Positions 7,996 to 17,863 are shown, counted from the stretch's first letter. The stretch: 64,000 nucleotides of DNA from JAJRXK01 sp964593155 (GCA_964593155.1 CAZQHE010000004.1:8049-72048), one strand, 5' to 3'. Made by a program: numbers and translations. Notes: a model not told the origin generated them from the letters alone.

Positions 7996-8559
7996 TCATC
8001 CACCCTCGTCGAAGAGGTCGAACTGGTTGGGCGACTCGGGCAACCCCACCGTGCGCAGCACCGTTTCGGGCCAGCTGGCGCGGTGGGAAGGATCGAGGCG
8101 GTGGCACCGCACCCCGAATCGCACCAGCAGGTGCTCGATCACCTCGTCGATCTCCCGCTGGAACTCGGCCGAGACGTCCCGGGTTCCGTCGAAGCGTGGA
8201 GCCTGCACCACCGGCACCTTGAACAGGGCATCGTAGCTGCGCGCCCAGTCCTGCACCAGGGGCTCGAGTTCCTCGCGGTGACCCATGCGGTGCACGAGAT
8301 AGGCGTAGTTGTCCAGCACGCTGCGATCGCAGATCACGGCGTCGAAGCGGGCGCAAGCGCCGATTTCCTCGCCGATCTGGTGGTGCAGGATCCACCGCTG
8401 GGCGTCGAGCGTGGTCTCGCGATTGATCGGTAGCGGGCAGTGACGCGCGACTTCCTTGACGATGTCCACCGACAGGTCCAGCCGTTTCATCCTCGCCGCG
8501 AGATCGAAGCACAGGGTGGTCTTGCCCACCCCGTGTGTCCCGATGAAGGCGATCTTCAA
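7996..8559 (-). CDS. Small P-loop ATPase/kinase-like protein (NadR/AAA_28-like)
   Basis: A 187-residue protein starting with MKIAFIGTHGVGKTTLC, a P-loop (residues 7-14) typical of the AAA_28/NadR-kinase-like family. DAVICDRSVLDNYAYL looks like the DRS switch seen in deoxynucleoside-kinase-like and NadR-like folds. The substrate is unknown; nucleoside or nicotinamide-riboside kinase activity is possible, as is a plain NTPase. The start is TTG at 8559, inferred from the P-loop position, with GGAGG 9 nt upstream. It begins 18 bp after the icmF stop on the same strand, so it is probably translated from the icmF transcript; a link to the mutase is only inferred from position. Confidence 0.8.
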   Translation of the reverse strand: MKIAFIGTHGVGKTTLCFDLAARMKRLDLSVDIVKEVARHCPLPINRETTLDAQRWILHHQIGEEIGACARFDAVICDRSVLDNYAYLVHRMGHREELEPLVQDWARSYDALFKVPVVQAPRFDGTRDVSAEFQREIDEVIEHLLVRFGVRCHRLDPSHRASWPETVLRTVGLPESPNQFDLFDEGG

Positions 8560-8577
8560 CTGTCCGGACCTCCACGG

Positions 8578-11500
8578 CTACATCATGCGCCGGTACTCTC
8601 CGCCCACGCGATACAGAGCGTGGGTGATCTGACCGAGCGTAGCCACCTTCACCGTCTCCATCAACTCCTCGAAGAGGTTTCCGCTGTTGGTGGCGACCGT
8701 CTGCAGCCGCGCGAGGGCCTCGGCGCCGTCCTTCCGCCGGGCCCGCTGGAAGGACTGGGCCGCCGCGATCTGGCGGTGCTTCTCCTCGGCGCTCGACCGC
8801 ACCAGGTCTCCCGTCTCCAGCGCGTTGTCCTGGCGGTTCGGATCGAGGAAGGTGTTCACCCCGACGATGGGCAGTTCGCCGGTGTGCTTGCGCGTCTCGT
8901 AGAGCAGGCTCTCCTCCTGGATCCGGCCGCGCTGGTACTGGGTCTCCATGGCTCCGAGCACGCCGCCGCGTTCGCTGATACGTTCGAACTCGCCGATCAC
9001 GGCCTCCTCGACCATGTCCGTCAGTTGCTCGACGAAGTAGCTGCCCTGCAGCGGGTTCTCGTTCTTCGCCCACCCGAACTCGCGGGCGATGATCAGCTGG
9101 ATCGCCATGGCCCGCCGCACGCTCTCCTCGGTGGGCGTGGTGATGGCCTCGTCGTAGGCGTTGGTGTGCAGGCTGTTGCAGTTGTCCTGCATGGCCAGCA
9201 GGGCCTGCAACGTGGTACGGATGTCGTTGAAGGCGATCTCACGGGCGTGCAGTGACCGGCCGCTGGTCTGGACGTGGTACTTGAGCTTCTGGCTGCGCTC
9301 GTTGCCCCCGTACATCTCGCGGATGGCCGTCGCCCAGATCCGCCGCGCCACGCGACCGATCACCGTGTACTCCGGGTCGAGCCCGTTGCTGAAGAAGAAG
9401 CTCAGGTTGGGCGCGACCTCGTCGATGTGCATGCCGCGGCTGAGATAGTACTCGACCAGCGTGAAGCCGTTCGAGAGCGTGAAGGCCAGCTGGCTGATGG
9501 GATTCGCTCCCGCCTCGGCGATGTGGTAGCCGCTGATCGACACGCTGTAGTAGTTGCGCACGCGGTGGTCGACGAAGTACTGCTGGATGTCGCCCATCAT
9601 CTTCAGGGCGAAGTCCACCGAGAAGATGCAGGTGTTCTGGGCCTGATCCTCCTTGAGGATGTCGGCCTGGACGGTCCCGCGCACCGTGCTCAGTGNNNNN
9701 NNNNNGCTCAGTGTCCGTGCCTTGAGTTCTTCGTACACTCCGGGTGGGACGACGTCCCGACCACTGATCCCGAGCAAACCGAGCCCCACTCCGTCGTTGC
9801 CCTTCGGCAGCTCGCCGTGGTAGCGCGGCGGCTCGAGACCCTGGTCGGTGTACAGCGCGTCGCGCTTCGCCATCGCCTCGTCGAGCTTCCCGTTCTCGAT
9901 CAACCAGCGCTCGCAGGCCTGGTCGATGGCGGTGTTCATGTACATGGCGAGGATGATCGGCGCCGGACCGTTGATGGTCATCGACACGCTGGTCATGGGA
10001 TCGCTCAGATCGAAGCCGCTGTAGAGCTTCTTCATGTCGTCCACCGAGCAGATCGACACGCCGCTCTCGCCCACCTTCCCGTAGATGTCGGGGCGTTCGG
10101 CGGGGTCCTCGCCGTAGAGCGTGACCGAGTCGAAGGCCGTACTCAGACGCTTGGCCGGATCGTCGAGACACAGGTAGTGGAAGCGGCGGTTCGTGCGCTC
10201 GGGCGGCCCCTCGCCGGCGAACTGCCGCTTCGGGTCCTCCGTGGTGCGCTTGAAGGGAAAGACACCGCCGGTGAAGGGCCAACGACCGGGAACGTTCTCC
10301 TCGCGCAGGAAGCGCACGAGCTCGCCGTGGTCCTCCGTGCGCGGCAGGGCCACGCGCGGGACCTTCGTACCGCTGAGCGACGTGGTCGACAGATCGTTGC
10401 GGATCTCCTTGTCGCGGATCTTCACCACGAGTTCGTCGCCCGAGTACTGCTCGCGCAATCGGGGCCAGTCCTCGAGCTGCCGGCGAACGTCGTCGTCGAG
10501 TTCCTGCTCGACGGCTTCGAGCCGCTGCTGCAGCGAGTCGCGCGCCGGATCGTCGGCGGGAAGTTCGTCGAGCGCGGCGCGCAGGTGCTGCACCCGACGC
10601 GCGACGTCGCTCTGGCGGTCGGTCTTCTGCTTGCGACGATGGACCGACTCGGCGATCTCGGCCAGGTAGGCGGTCCGGCGCGGCGGGACGATCTGGTCGC
10701 GGACGTCGGTCACCTGCAGACGCGGGACCTCGAGCGTGCTCTTCCAGTCGACGCCGGTCGCGGCGGCGATCTTCTCGATCATCGCGGCGTACAGCGCGTT
10801 CACGCCCTCGTCGTTGAAGCGCGAGGCCATGGTGCCGTAGATCGGCAGGTCCTCGTTCGCGGTCATCGGGTCGATGTCGTTCTCGCGCTTGTACTGCTTG
10901 CAGACGTCGCGGAAGGCGTCGGCACTACCACGGCGGTCGAACTTGTTCACGGCGACGAGCTGGGCCAGCTCGAGCATCTCGATCTTCTCGAGCTGACTGG
11001 CCGCTCCGAACTCGCTGGTCATCACGTACATGGGGACGTCGCACACGTCGACGATACCGGCGTCGCTCTGGCCGATGCCGCTGGTCTCCACGATCACCAG
11101 GTCGTAGCCGGCGGCCTTCGCCACCTCGATCGCGTCCTGGATCGCCGCGCTCAGCTCGCCGCGGTGTTCCCGCGTGGCCAGGCTGCGCATGAAGGCGCGC
11201 TCGTGGTGGACGGCGTTCATGCGCAGGCGATCGCCCAGCAGGGCGCCGCCGGTGCGGCGCTTGGAGGGATCGACCGACAGCACGGCCACCGTCTTGTCTT
11301 CGAAGTCGCGCAGGAACCGACGGACGAGCTCGTCGGTCAGGCAGCTCTTGCCCGCTCCGCCGGTGCCGGTGATGCCCAGGACGGGCTGGGTCGAGGACCG
11401 GGGCAGTCGGCGCAGGCGCTCGAGCGCCGCCCCGAACTCGGATCGATGTCCATCCGTCTTCTCCGCCAGGGTGATCGTGCGCGCGACCGCGATCCAGCGG

Positions 11501-12012
11501 CCCGCCACGTCGCCCGGCTCCACCGCCTCCGGCTTCGGGGAAGCGAAGTCGCTGCGCGAGATCATGTGCCCGATGATCCCCTCGAGACCCATGCGCCGTC
11601 CGTCGTCGGGGCTGTAGATCTTCTCGATGCCGTAGTCCTCGAGCTCGCGGATCTCCTCGGGAACGATCACCCCGCCCCCGCCGCCGAACAGCCGGACGTG
11701 CGGGGCGCCCTTCTGCTCGAGCAGGTCCTTCATGTACTGGAAGTACTCGACGTGGCCGCCCTGGTAGCTGCTCACCGCGATGCCCTGGGCGTCCTCCTGC
11801 AGGGCCGCGTCGACGACCTCCTCGGCGCTGCGATTGTGACCGAGGTGGACGACCTCGGCACCCCCGCGCTGCAGCAGCCGCCGGAAGATGTTGATGGCCG
11901 CGTCGTGACCGTCGAAGAGACTGGCCGCGGTCACGAAGCGCACGGGGTGGGTCGGGCGGTAGTCGGCGTAGGTCTGGGCGGTGGCGCCGGCTGCGGCGAG
12001 ATCCTCACTCAT
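8578..12012 (-). CDS. icmF: Fused isobutyryl-CoA mutase IcmF (with a 10-N assembly gap)
   Basis: About 1,140 residues in the IcmF order: cobalamin-binding domain (SLFDGHDAAINIFRRLL, then FGGGGGVI), MeaI-type G-protein chaperone (GTGGAGKS P-loop, VETSGIGQSD, NKFDRRGS), then the acyl-CoA mutase barrel. Two specificity positions are isobutyryl-CoA-mutase-like rather than methylmalonyl-CoA-mutase-like: Phe in GVFPFKR and Gln in KEDQAQNT. It should interconvert isobutyryl- and n-butyryl-CoA using adenosylcobalamin, with the G domain loading and protecting the cofactor. The N run at 9696-9705 is flanked by the 8-bp direct repeat GCTCAGTG; merging the copies and deleting the Ns restores the conserved ARTLSTVRGT in frame. 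ATG at 12012; upstream in-frame codons belong to mutY's antisense and spacer sequence. Confidence 0.95.
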   Translation of the reverse strand: MSEDLAAAGATAQTYADYRPTHPVRFVTAASLFDGHDAAINIFRRLLQRGGAEVVHLGHNRSAEEVVDAALQEDAQGIAVSSYQGGHVEYFQYMKDLLEQKGAPHVRLFGGGGGVIVPEEIRELEDYGIEKIYSPDDGRRMGLEGIIGHMISRSDFASPKPEAVEPGDVAGRWIAVARTITLAEKTDGHRSEFGAALERLRRLPRSSTQPVLGITGTGGAGKSCLTDELVRRFLRDFEDKTVAVLSVDPSKRRTGGALLGDRLRMNAVHHERAFMRSLATREHRGELSAAIQDAIEVAKAAGYDLVIVETSGIGQSDAGIVDVCDVPMYVMTSEFGAASQLEKIEMLELAQLVAVNKFDRRGSADAFRDVCKQYKRENDIDPMTANEDLPIYGTMASRFNDEGVNALYAAMIEKIAAATGVDWKSTLEVPRLQVTDVRDQIVPPRRTAYLAEIAESVHRRKQKTDRQSDVARRVQHLRAALDELPADDPARDSLQQRLEAVEQELDDDVRRQLEDWPRLREQYSGDELVVKIRDKEIRNDLSTTSLSGTKVPRVALPRTEDHGELVRFLREENVPGRWPFTGGVFPFKRTTEDPKRQFAGEGPPERTNRRFHYLCLDDPAKRLSTAFDSVTLYGEDPAERPDIYGKVGESGVSICSVDDMKKLYSGFDLSDPMTSVSMTINGPAPIILAMYMNTAIDQACERWLIENGKLDEAMAKRDALYTDQGLEPPRYHGELPKGNDGVGLGLLGISGRDVVPPGVYEELKARTLSXXXXLSTVRGTVQADILKEDQAQNTCIFSVDFALKMMGDIQQYFVDHRVRNYYSVSISGYHIAEAGANPISQLAFTLSNGFTLVEYYLSRGMHIDEVAPNLSFFFSNGLDPEYTVIGRVARRIWATAIREMYGGNERSQKLKYHVQTSGRSLHAREIAFNDIRTTLQALLAMQDNCNSLHTNAYDEAITTPTEESVRRAMAIQLIIAREFGWAKNENPLQGSYFVEQLTDMVEEAVIGEFERISERGGVLGAMETQYQRGRIQEESLLYETRKHTGELPIVGVNTFLDPNRQDNALETGDLVRSSAEEKHRQIAAAQSFQRARRKDGAEALARLQTVATNSGNLFEELMETVKVATLGQITHALYRVGGEYRRMM
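9696..9705. other. Assembly gap (10 N) flanked by an 8-bp direct repeat
   Basis: Ten Ns with GCTCAGTG immediately before (9688-9695) and after (9706-9713). The duplication plus gap adds 18 bp to icmF; collapsing it gives the expected protein, so the two contigs probably overlap by 8 bp and no sequence is missing. Confidence 0.85.
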
Positions 12013-12063
12013 CCGGGCAATCCCTTGTGCAGGAGTCAGTTGCAGGTTCGGAGCAACCATTCC

Positions 12064-12098
12064 AATAAAGGCCCCCGGCGCCACACCGGCAACCGGGG
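12064..12098 (-). terminator. Possible intrinsic terminator after mutY
   Basis: On the minus strand CCCCGG and CCGGGG (plus 12093-12098 and 12073-12078) can pair, with an inner GCC/GGC extension, followed by GCCTTTATT. The stem begins right at the mutY stop. The U-tract is short, so mutY and icmF may still be partly cotranscribed. Confidence 0.4.
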
Positions 12099-13226
<1,128 letters not shown>

Positions 13227-13233
13227 CGCGGGG

Positions 13234-13263
13234 ACAGTACAAGATTGTGATCCGTCCGAGCAA
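13234..13263 (-). promoter_or_regulatory. Candidate promoter giving leaderless mutY mRNA
   Basis: On the minus strand TTGCTC (13263-13258), 18-bp spacer, TACTGT (13239-13234). Only 7 nt separate the -10 from the ATG at 13226, so transcription should start at or beside the start codon. Confidence 0.5.
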
Positions 13264-13278
13264 CGCTCCGAGCAACGC
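13255..13278. repeat. Tandem 12-bp direct repeat in the mutY/fadD intergenic region
   Basis: TCCGAGCAACGC occurs twice head to tail (13255-13266 and 13267-13278). The first copy contains the mutY -35 box; the second lies just upstream of the ligase ribosome binding site. It could bind a regulator of both divergent genes or be a chance duplication. Confidence 0.6.
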
Positions 13279-13298
13279 TGCGCACGAGGGAGTTTCCC

Positions 13299-15089
13299 AT
13301 GGAATTCACCACCTTGACCCAGCTGTACCGGGACGCCGTGTCGAACCGGCCGCGGTCGGACATGTTCCGGTACAAGCGGGACGGCCGGTGGGTGAGCGTG
13401 TCCACCGAGGACTTCGACCGTGCCGTCGGCGAGTGCGCCGCTGCCCTGCTCGTCCACGGGGTCGAGCCCGGAGACCGCATCGCCCTGCTGAGCGAGAACC
13501 GCCTGGAGTGGGCGATGACCGATCTCGTGGCCCAGCGGATCGGCGCGATCCTGGTTCCGGTGTATCCCACCCTGCTCGCACCGCAGATCGAGTACATCCT
13601 CGGTGACTGCGAGCCCGTGGCCGTGTTCTGCTCGACGGCGCAGCAGGTCGCCAAGCTCGACGGGATCGAGAGCTCGGTCCCCTCGATCCGCCTCGTCGTC
13701 TCCTTCGAGCCGGCCGACCGGGCCAACGGTCTCACCCTCGAGCGTCTGCGCGACCTCGGCCGTCGGAACGTCGAGTCGCGGAGCGAGGAGATCGACACGC
13801 GCTCCGACGCCGTCGAACCCGACGACGTCGCCACCATCATCTACACGAGTGGGACGACGGGGCCGCCGAAGGGCGTGATGCTCACCCACGGCAACATCGT
13901 GGGCAACGTGAACGCGGCGCTGCAGGTCCTCGACGTGACGCCGGCCGACGTGTGCCTGTCGTTCCTGCCGCTGTCGCACATCCTCGAGCGGATGGCCGGC
14001 CACTACCTGATGATCGGAGCCGGGGCTTCGATCAACTACGCCGAGTCGATCGAGACCGTCGCCGCCGACATGGGTGAGGTCCGGCCCACGCTCATGGTTT
14101 CGGTGCCCCGGCTGTACGAGAAGATCTACGCCCGGGTCATCGAGAACGCGAACGCCGGAGGCGCGCTCAAGCGTCGAATCTTCGAGTGGGCGCGGCGCAT
14201 CGGCAGCGAGTACACCGATGCCCACGTCGAGGGACGTCCGGTTCCCGCACCGATCGAGTTCCAGCGCCGCATCGGCGACGCGCTGGTGTTCAAGAAGCTG
14301 CGTGGACGTACCGGCGGCCGACTGCGCTTCTTCGTGTCGGGCGGAGCTCCGCTCGCCAAGGAGATCGCCGAGTTCTTCTACTCGGCCGGTCTGCCGATCC
14401 TCGAGGGCTACGGACTCACCGAGACCTCACCCGTGATCTCGGTGAACACCTTCGAGAAGTTCCGTCCGGGCAGCGTGGGCCCGCCCCTGCCAGGCGTCGA
14501 CGTGAAGATCGCCGACGACGGTGAGATCCTCACCCGGAGCCCCTACGTGATGAAGGGCTACTGGAAGCACGACGAGGCCACGGCCGAGACCATCGTCGAC
14601 GGATGGCTGCACACCGGCGACATCGGCCACGTCGACGACGACGGCTTCCTGTTCATCACCGATCGCAAGAAGGACATCATCGTCACCGCGGGCGGCAAGA
14701 ACGTCGCGCCCCAGCCGATCGAGAACGAGCTGAAGCTCGACAAGCACGTGGCCGAGGCCGTGGTGATCGGCGATCGTCGCCGTTACCTGGTGGCGCTGCT
14801 GGTTCCGAACTTCGAGGCCCTCGAGGCGACGGCTGCCGACCTCGGCCTCGACGTGTCCGACCACGGCGCCCTGGTGAACCACGCCGAGGTCCAGCGGATC
14901 TACGCCGACGTCGTGCACAGGGTGAACCAGCGCCTGGCGAGCTTCGAACAGCTCAAGACCTTCCGCCTGCTCGACCACGAGTTCACGCAGGACGACGGCC
15001 AGCTGACGCCGAGCATGAAGGTGAAGCGCAAGGTCGTGTCGGAACGCTACGCCGACGTCATCGAGTCCATGTACGAGGAAGGGAGCTGA
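13299..15089 (+). CDS. Long-chain fatty acid-CoA ligase (AMP-forming, FadD15/FAA-like)
   Basis: A 596-residue adenylate-forming enzyme. Motifs in order: YTSGTTGPPKGVMLTHGN (ATP loop), LPLSHILERMAGHYLM, GYGLTETSPVISVN, GWLHTGDIGHVDDDGF and DRKKDIIVTAGGKNVAPQPI, the last typical of long-chain acyl-CoA ligases. It activates fatty acids to acyl-CoA in the cytoplasm, at the membrane face. ATG at 13299 has GAGGGAG about 7 nt upstream. A TTGACA at 13210 could be its -35, but no good -10 follows. It faces a FadL-type porin and a GDSL lipoprotein across a palindromic terminator, consistent with fatty-acid uptake and activation. The exact chain-length preference is unknown. Confidence 0.93.
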   Translation: MEFTTLTQLYRDAVSNRPRSDMFRYKRDGRWVSVSTEDFDRAVGECAAALLVHGVEPGDRIALLSENRLEWAMTDLVAQRIGAILVPVYPTLLAPQIEYILGDCEPVAVFCSTAQQVAKLDGIESSVPSIRLVVSFEPADRANGLTLERLRDLGRRNVESRSEEIDTRSDAVEPDDVATIIYTSGTTGPPKGVMLTHGNIVGNVNAALQVLDVTPADVCLSFLPLSHILERMAGHYLMIGAGASINYAESIETVAADMGEVRPTLMVSVPRLYEKIYARVIENANAGGALKRRIFEWARRIGSEYTDAHVEGRPVPAPIEFQRRIGDALVFKKLRGRTGGRLRFFVSGGAPLAKEIAEFFYSAGLPILEGYGLTETSPVISVNTFEKFRPGSVGPPLPGVDVKIADDGEILTRSPYVMKGYWKHDEATAETIVDGWLHTGDIGHVDDDGFLFITDRKKDIIVTAGGKNVAPQPIENELKLDKHVAEAVVIGDRRRYLVALLVPNFEALEATAADLGLDVSDHGALVNHAEVQRIYADVVHRVNQRLASFEQLKTFRLLDHEFTQDDGQLTPSMKVKRKVVSERYADVIESMYEEGS

Positions 15090-15106
15090 CCGGCCGGTCA
15101 GCTCCC
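15081..15106. terminator. Perfect 26-bp palindrome, probable bidirectional terminator
   Basis: Two perfect 13-bp arms, which as RNA give an 11-bp stem closed by GGCC. The stop codon of the acyl-CoA ligase (15087-15089) lies inside the left arm. It sits between two convergent genes (the next ends at 15138). There is no T-tract, so it may act by stalling or by protecting mRNA ends rather than as a classic intrinsic terminator. Confidence 0.6.
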
Positions 15107-15137
15107 CTCGCTCGGATCCAGTCGTCGAGCTCCGCGG

Positions 15138-16586
15138 TCAGGGCGAGCCGACCGGTGCCGCGCGTCGGGCCATCGCCCGGAACACGTCGTCGGCCGGGCT
15201 CTCGGGCAACACCGCACGCCTCGACGCCCCGCCGAACTCCTCGAAGCCGATCGTGTTCTCCACGGCCGACTCGTCGACCTGCGGATACTGCGTCCCGTAG
15301 GTGGCGTTCAACGCATCGATCACGGCGTTGGCGACCCGCGCGTGGCCCTTCTCCGCCGGGTGCACGCCGTCGAGGCTGAACACGGTACTCGTGTTCTGCA
15401 CGATCCCCACGTCGGGAACGGGCACCAGCGGGAACGCCCGGTTCAGCGGCTGGGCCGTGGGATCGGGCGACAGGTCCGACAGCAGCGTGTTCACGTCGAC
15501 CAGGGCCCACCCGCGACCGGGCTCCTGGACGGCTGCGGCGAGATGATCGTTGAAGCCCGCGACCGTGTCCTGCAGCAGTGCGACCTCGGCCTGGGTCAAC
15601 GTGAGGCTGGACGGCAACGACTCCGGGGTCGGCGTCGCGCCGGCGACGTAGTCGAGATCGATCGAACCGTCGGGTTCGAAGAGCAACGTCTGGGCCGGCA
15701 GCAGCACGTAGACCACGTCGTCCTCGTCGGTGTTCAGCGCGGCCGGCGACAGCGACTCCTGCGCCAACGACGCCGCGATCGACGTCACGAAGGGAATCAC
15801 CGTGATGTCGGGGATGTTGAGCACCGCGGTCTGCGGCACACCCAGGGCATCGAGCCGCCCGAAGATCGCGTCGATCAGACCGCCGTACGCGCTCACCGGC
15901 GTGATGTTCTCCCCGAGCACCGGATCACCGCTCAGCCCCCCGATCAGCACGTCGTTCGAGCCGATCCAGAACAGCAGGACGCCGGTCTGCGGCAGACCGT
16001 TCTCGATCAGCGCCTCGAGCTGGTCGAGCTGCGTGGTGTCGCCCGGAGGCAGAGCCGCGTTGCGCAGGATCACGTCGTAGAAGACGTTGCCCGGTCGGAC
16101 CGAGTTCGTCGAGGACGTGGCCTCCACCAGGTCCGACGTGAAAGCGCCCGGAACCCCCATGTTGTCGTACGGACCGGGCAGTGCCGACGCCAGCAGGAGA
16201 CCCTGGACGACCGCCAGGGGATTGCCCGCCGGCAGGTCGCGGTAGGCCAGCTGCCCCTGCGGGGTCACGTAGGCCATTCCGCGGGGCGCACCGGTCTCCG
16301 GATCGGGCGAGCCGGCCAGCCCCGGGAAGTCGACCAGGGGCATGGTCATGTCGCGTCCGGTGACCTGGCGGGCAACGAGGTTCGCGTAGCTCGCCTGCTG
16401 ACCCGGCGCGATCAGCCCGTCGTTCAGGAAACCCGCGGTGAGGCTGTTGCCGATCGCGGCGACCCGCGCGGGTGGGATCTGGCCCGCCACGCGCGGTGGC
16501 GCCGAGGGGTCGTCGGGAGCACAACCCGCCAGGGCCAGCAGGCCCACGGCGAGGACGGGGACGAAGCGGTCCATTCGAATACGCAC
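15138..16586 (-). CDS. SGNH/GDSL-family esterase-like lipoprotein
   Basis: A 482-residue lipoprotein. The N-terminus VLAVGLLALAGCAPD is a lipoprotein signal peptide with the lipid-modified Cys at about residue 22. SGNH hydrolase blocks follow: AAIGNSLTAGF (catalytic Ser), FWIGSNDVLIGG (block III Asn) and DGVHPAEKGHARVANAV (block V Asp and His). These enzymes hydrolyse ester bonds of lipids or acylated glycans; the substrate is unknown. GTG at 16586 is chosen because GGGGAGGA lies 7 nt upstream. It follows the FadL-like gene by 14 bp, so the pair is an operon: release of acyl chains outside, then import. Confidence 0.87.
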   Translation of the reverse strand: MRIRMDRFVPVLAVGLLALAGCAPDDPSAPPRVAGQIPPARVAAIGNSLTAGFLNDGLIAPGQQASYANLVARQVTGRDMTMPLVDFPGLAGSPDPETGAPRGMAYVTPQGQLAYRDLPAGNPLAVVQGLLLASALPGPYDNMGVPGAFTSDLVEATSSTNSVRPGNVFYDVILRNAALPPGDTTQLDQLEALIENGLPQTGVLLFWIGSNDVLIGGLSGDPVLGENITPVSAYGGLIDAIFGRLDALGVPQTAVLNIPDITVIPFVTSIAASLAQESLSPAALNTDEDDVVYVLLPAQTLLFEPDGSIDLDYVAGATPTPESLPSSLTLTQAEVALLQDTVAGFNDHLAAAVQEPGRGWALVDVNTLLSDLSPDPTAQPLNRAFPLVPVPDVGIVQNTSTVFSLDGVHPAEKGHARVANAVIDALNATYGTQYPQVDESAVENTIGFEEFGGASRRAVLPESPADDVFRAMARRAAPVGSP

Positions 16587-16600
16587 GGTCGTGTCCTCCC

Positions 16601-17863
16601 CTAGAAGTTCCGGCTGAAGCCGACGGTCGGGATGTGGGCGATCGAGCGGAAGGCTCCGTCGAAGCCGTCGGGGTTCTGTCCCACCCCGTTGATCAGCGTG
16701 TCGCGCTCGAGGAAGTCGACGAGCATGTAGGCCAGCGTCCATTCGCCGCCCCAACCGCGGTGACTGATGCCCAGGCTGTAGTCGCGACGATCGGCGTCGG
16801 GCAACAGCGCCGAGATGCTCTCGACCGGCTGCGGCGTCTGGTCGTACACGAAGCCGCCGAGCAGACGCGTGGCGTCGCTCCACATGTACTCGACACCGAA
16901 GCGCCACTGCTCACCGTCGTCGTAGTTCTCCTCGAGCACGGTGTCGAAGCTCGGGTCGTCGAAGCTCAGCTCGACCACGTCGAACACGCTCCAGTCGAAC
17001 CACACGAAGTCGAACATCAGGGCGAGCTTCTCGGTGGCCATGAAGCGGAAACCGGCCGAGAGGATCGATGGGTAGTCGAGATCCCCCGAGACCTTCAAGG
17101 CGCGATCCGAGCCGAGGCTGGCGCTCCGGAACGCGAGGTCGGCGTCCTGGTCGTCGAACGAGTTCGTCACCCCACCCTTGAAGTTCAGGCCCAGGCTGAA
17201 CTTGTCGTTCGGACGCACCATCACGGCGAAGGCCGGCCCGAAGGACACGCCGCTCCAGCCCGACAACTCGAAGTCGGCGAGGTTCTGCGACAGGTCGGTG
17301 CCTCCGGTCACGATCCGCTCGAGCGTGAGGTGGGTGACCACGGCGTGGCCACCCGCCGACACCGCGAAGCTCGGCGCGGGACGCCAGGTGACCATGGGGC
17401 TCATGTAGATCCCCTGGATCTGCGAGTTGGTGGCGAGCGGGCGCCCGGCGAAGTCGTCGGGGTCGGCCCACTCGACGCCGAGGCCGAAGGGCGTGAACAC
17501 GCCGAAGCCGAAGGCCCATTCCTCGCTCGGGTGGTACGAGGCGTAGATCCCACCCGGCGTGAAGACCGCGTCCTCGGTCTCGGCCGTGTCGGCCCCGGGG
17601 TAGCCGGTCACACCGGGAGACCGCTCGTACTTCGACTTCGGCAGGATGAACGAGACGTTCACGCTCGTGTGCCAGCCCTCGTCCAGCCACGCCAGTCCGG
17701 CGGGATTGTAGAACAGCGCCGAGCCGTCGTCGGCGGTCGCGGTGAAGGCACCGCCGAGGGCCGTCGCCCGCGCGCCCATCTCGTAGACGTTGAAGCCCCC
17801 GGCGCGCGCTTCGCCGGCGACCACGCACGCCGCGAGCGCGGCGACCCAGATGCACTTCTTCAC
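16601..17863 (-). CDS. FadL/OmpP1/TodX-family outer-membrane transporter
   Basis: A 420-residue outer-membrane protein. A signal peptide (KKCIWVAALAACVVAGEARA) is followed by the FadL-family hatch signature GFNVYEMGARATALGGAF and DDGSALFYNPAGLAW, then a barrel with repeated aromatic strands, ending in HIPTVGFSRNF with a terminal Phe. FadL proteins let hydrophobic compounds such as long-chain fatty acids diffuse sideways into the outer membrane. GTG at 17863 has GGAGG 5 nt upstream. It heads a two-gene operon with the GDSL lipoprotein. Its leader (17889-17915) can fold into a G+C-rich hairpin with a two-base bulge. Confidence 0.92.
   Translation of the reverse strand: MKKCIWVAALAACVVAGEARAGGFNVYEMGARATALGGAFTATADDGSALFYNPAGLAWLDEGWHTSVNVSFILPKSKYERSPGVTGYPGADTAETEDAVFTPGGIYASYHPSEEWAFGFGVFTPFGLGVEWADPDDFAGRPLATNSQIQGIYMSPMVTWRPAPSFAVSAGGHAVVTHLTLERIVTGGTDLSQNLADFELSGWSGVSFGPAFAVMVRPNDKFSLGLNFKGGVTNSFDDQDADLAFRSASLGSDRALKVSGDLDYPSILSAGFRFMATEKLALMFDFVWFDWSVFDVVELSFDDPSFDTVLEENYDDGEQWRFGVEYMWSDATRLLGGFVYDQTPQPVESISALLPDADRRDYSLGISHRGWGGEWTLAYMLVDFLERDTLINGVGQNPDGFDGAFRSIAHIPTVGFSRNF

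Noticed and set aside
8578..12012. Methylmalonyl-CoA mutase as the identity of the fused mutase
   Set aside because: The fused G-protein order and the Phe/Gln specificity positions (GVFPFKR, KEDQAQNT) match IcmF; methylmalonyl-CoA mutase has Tyr and Arg there.
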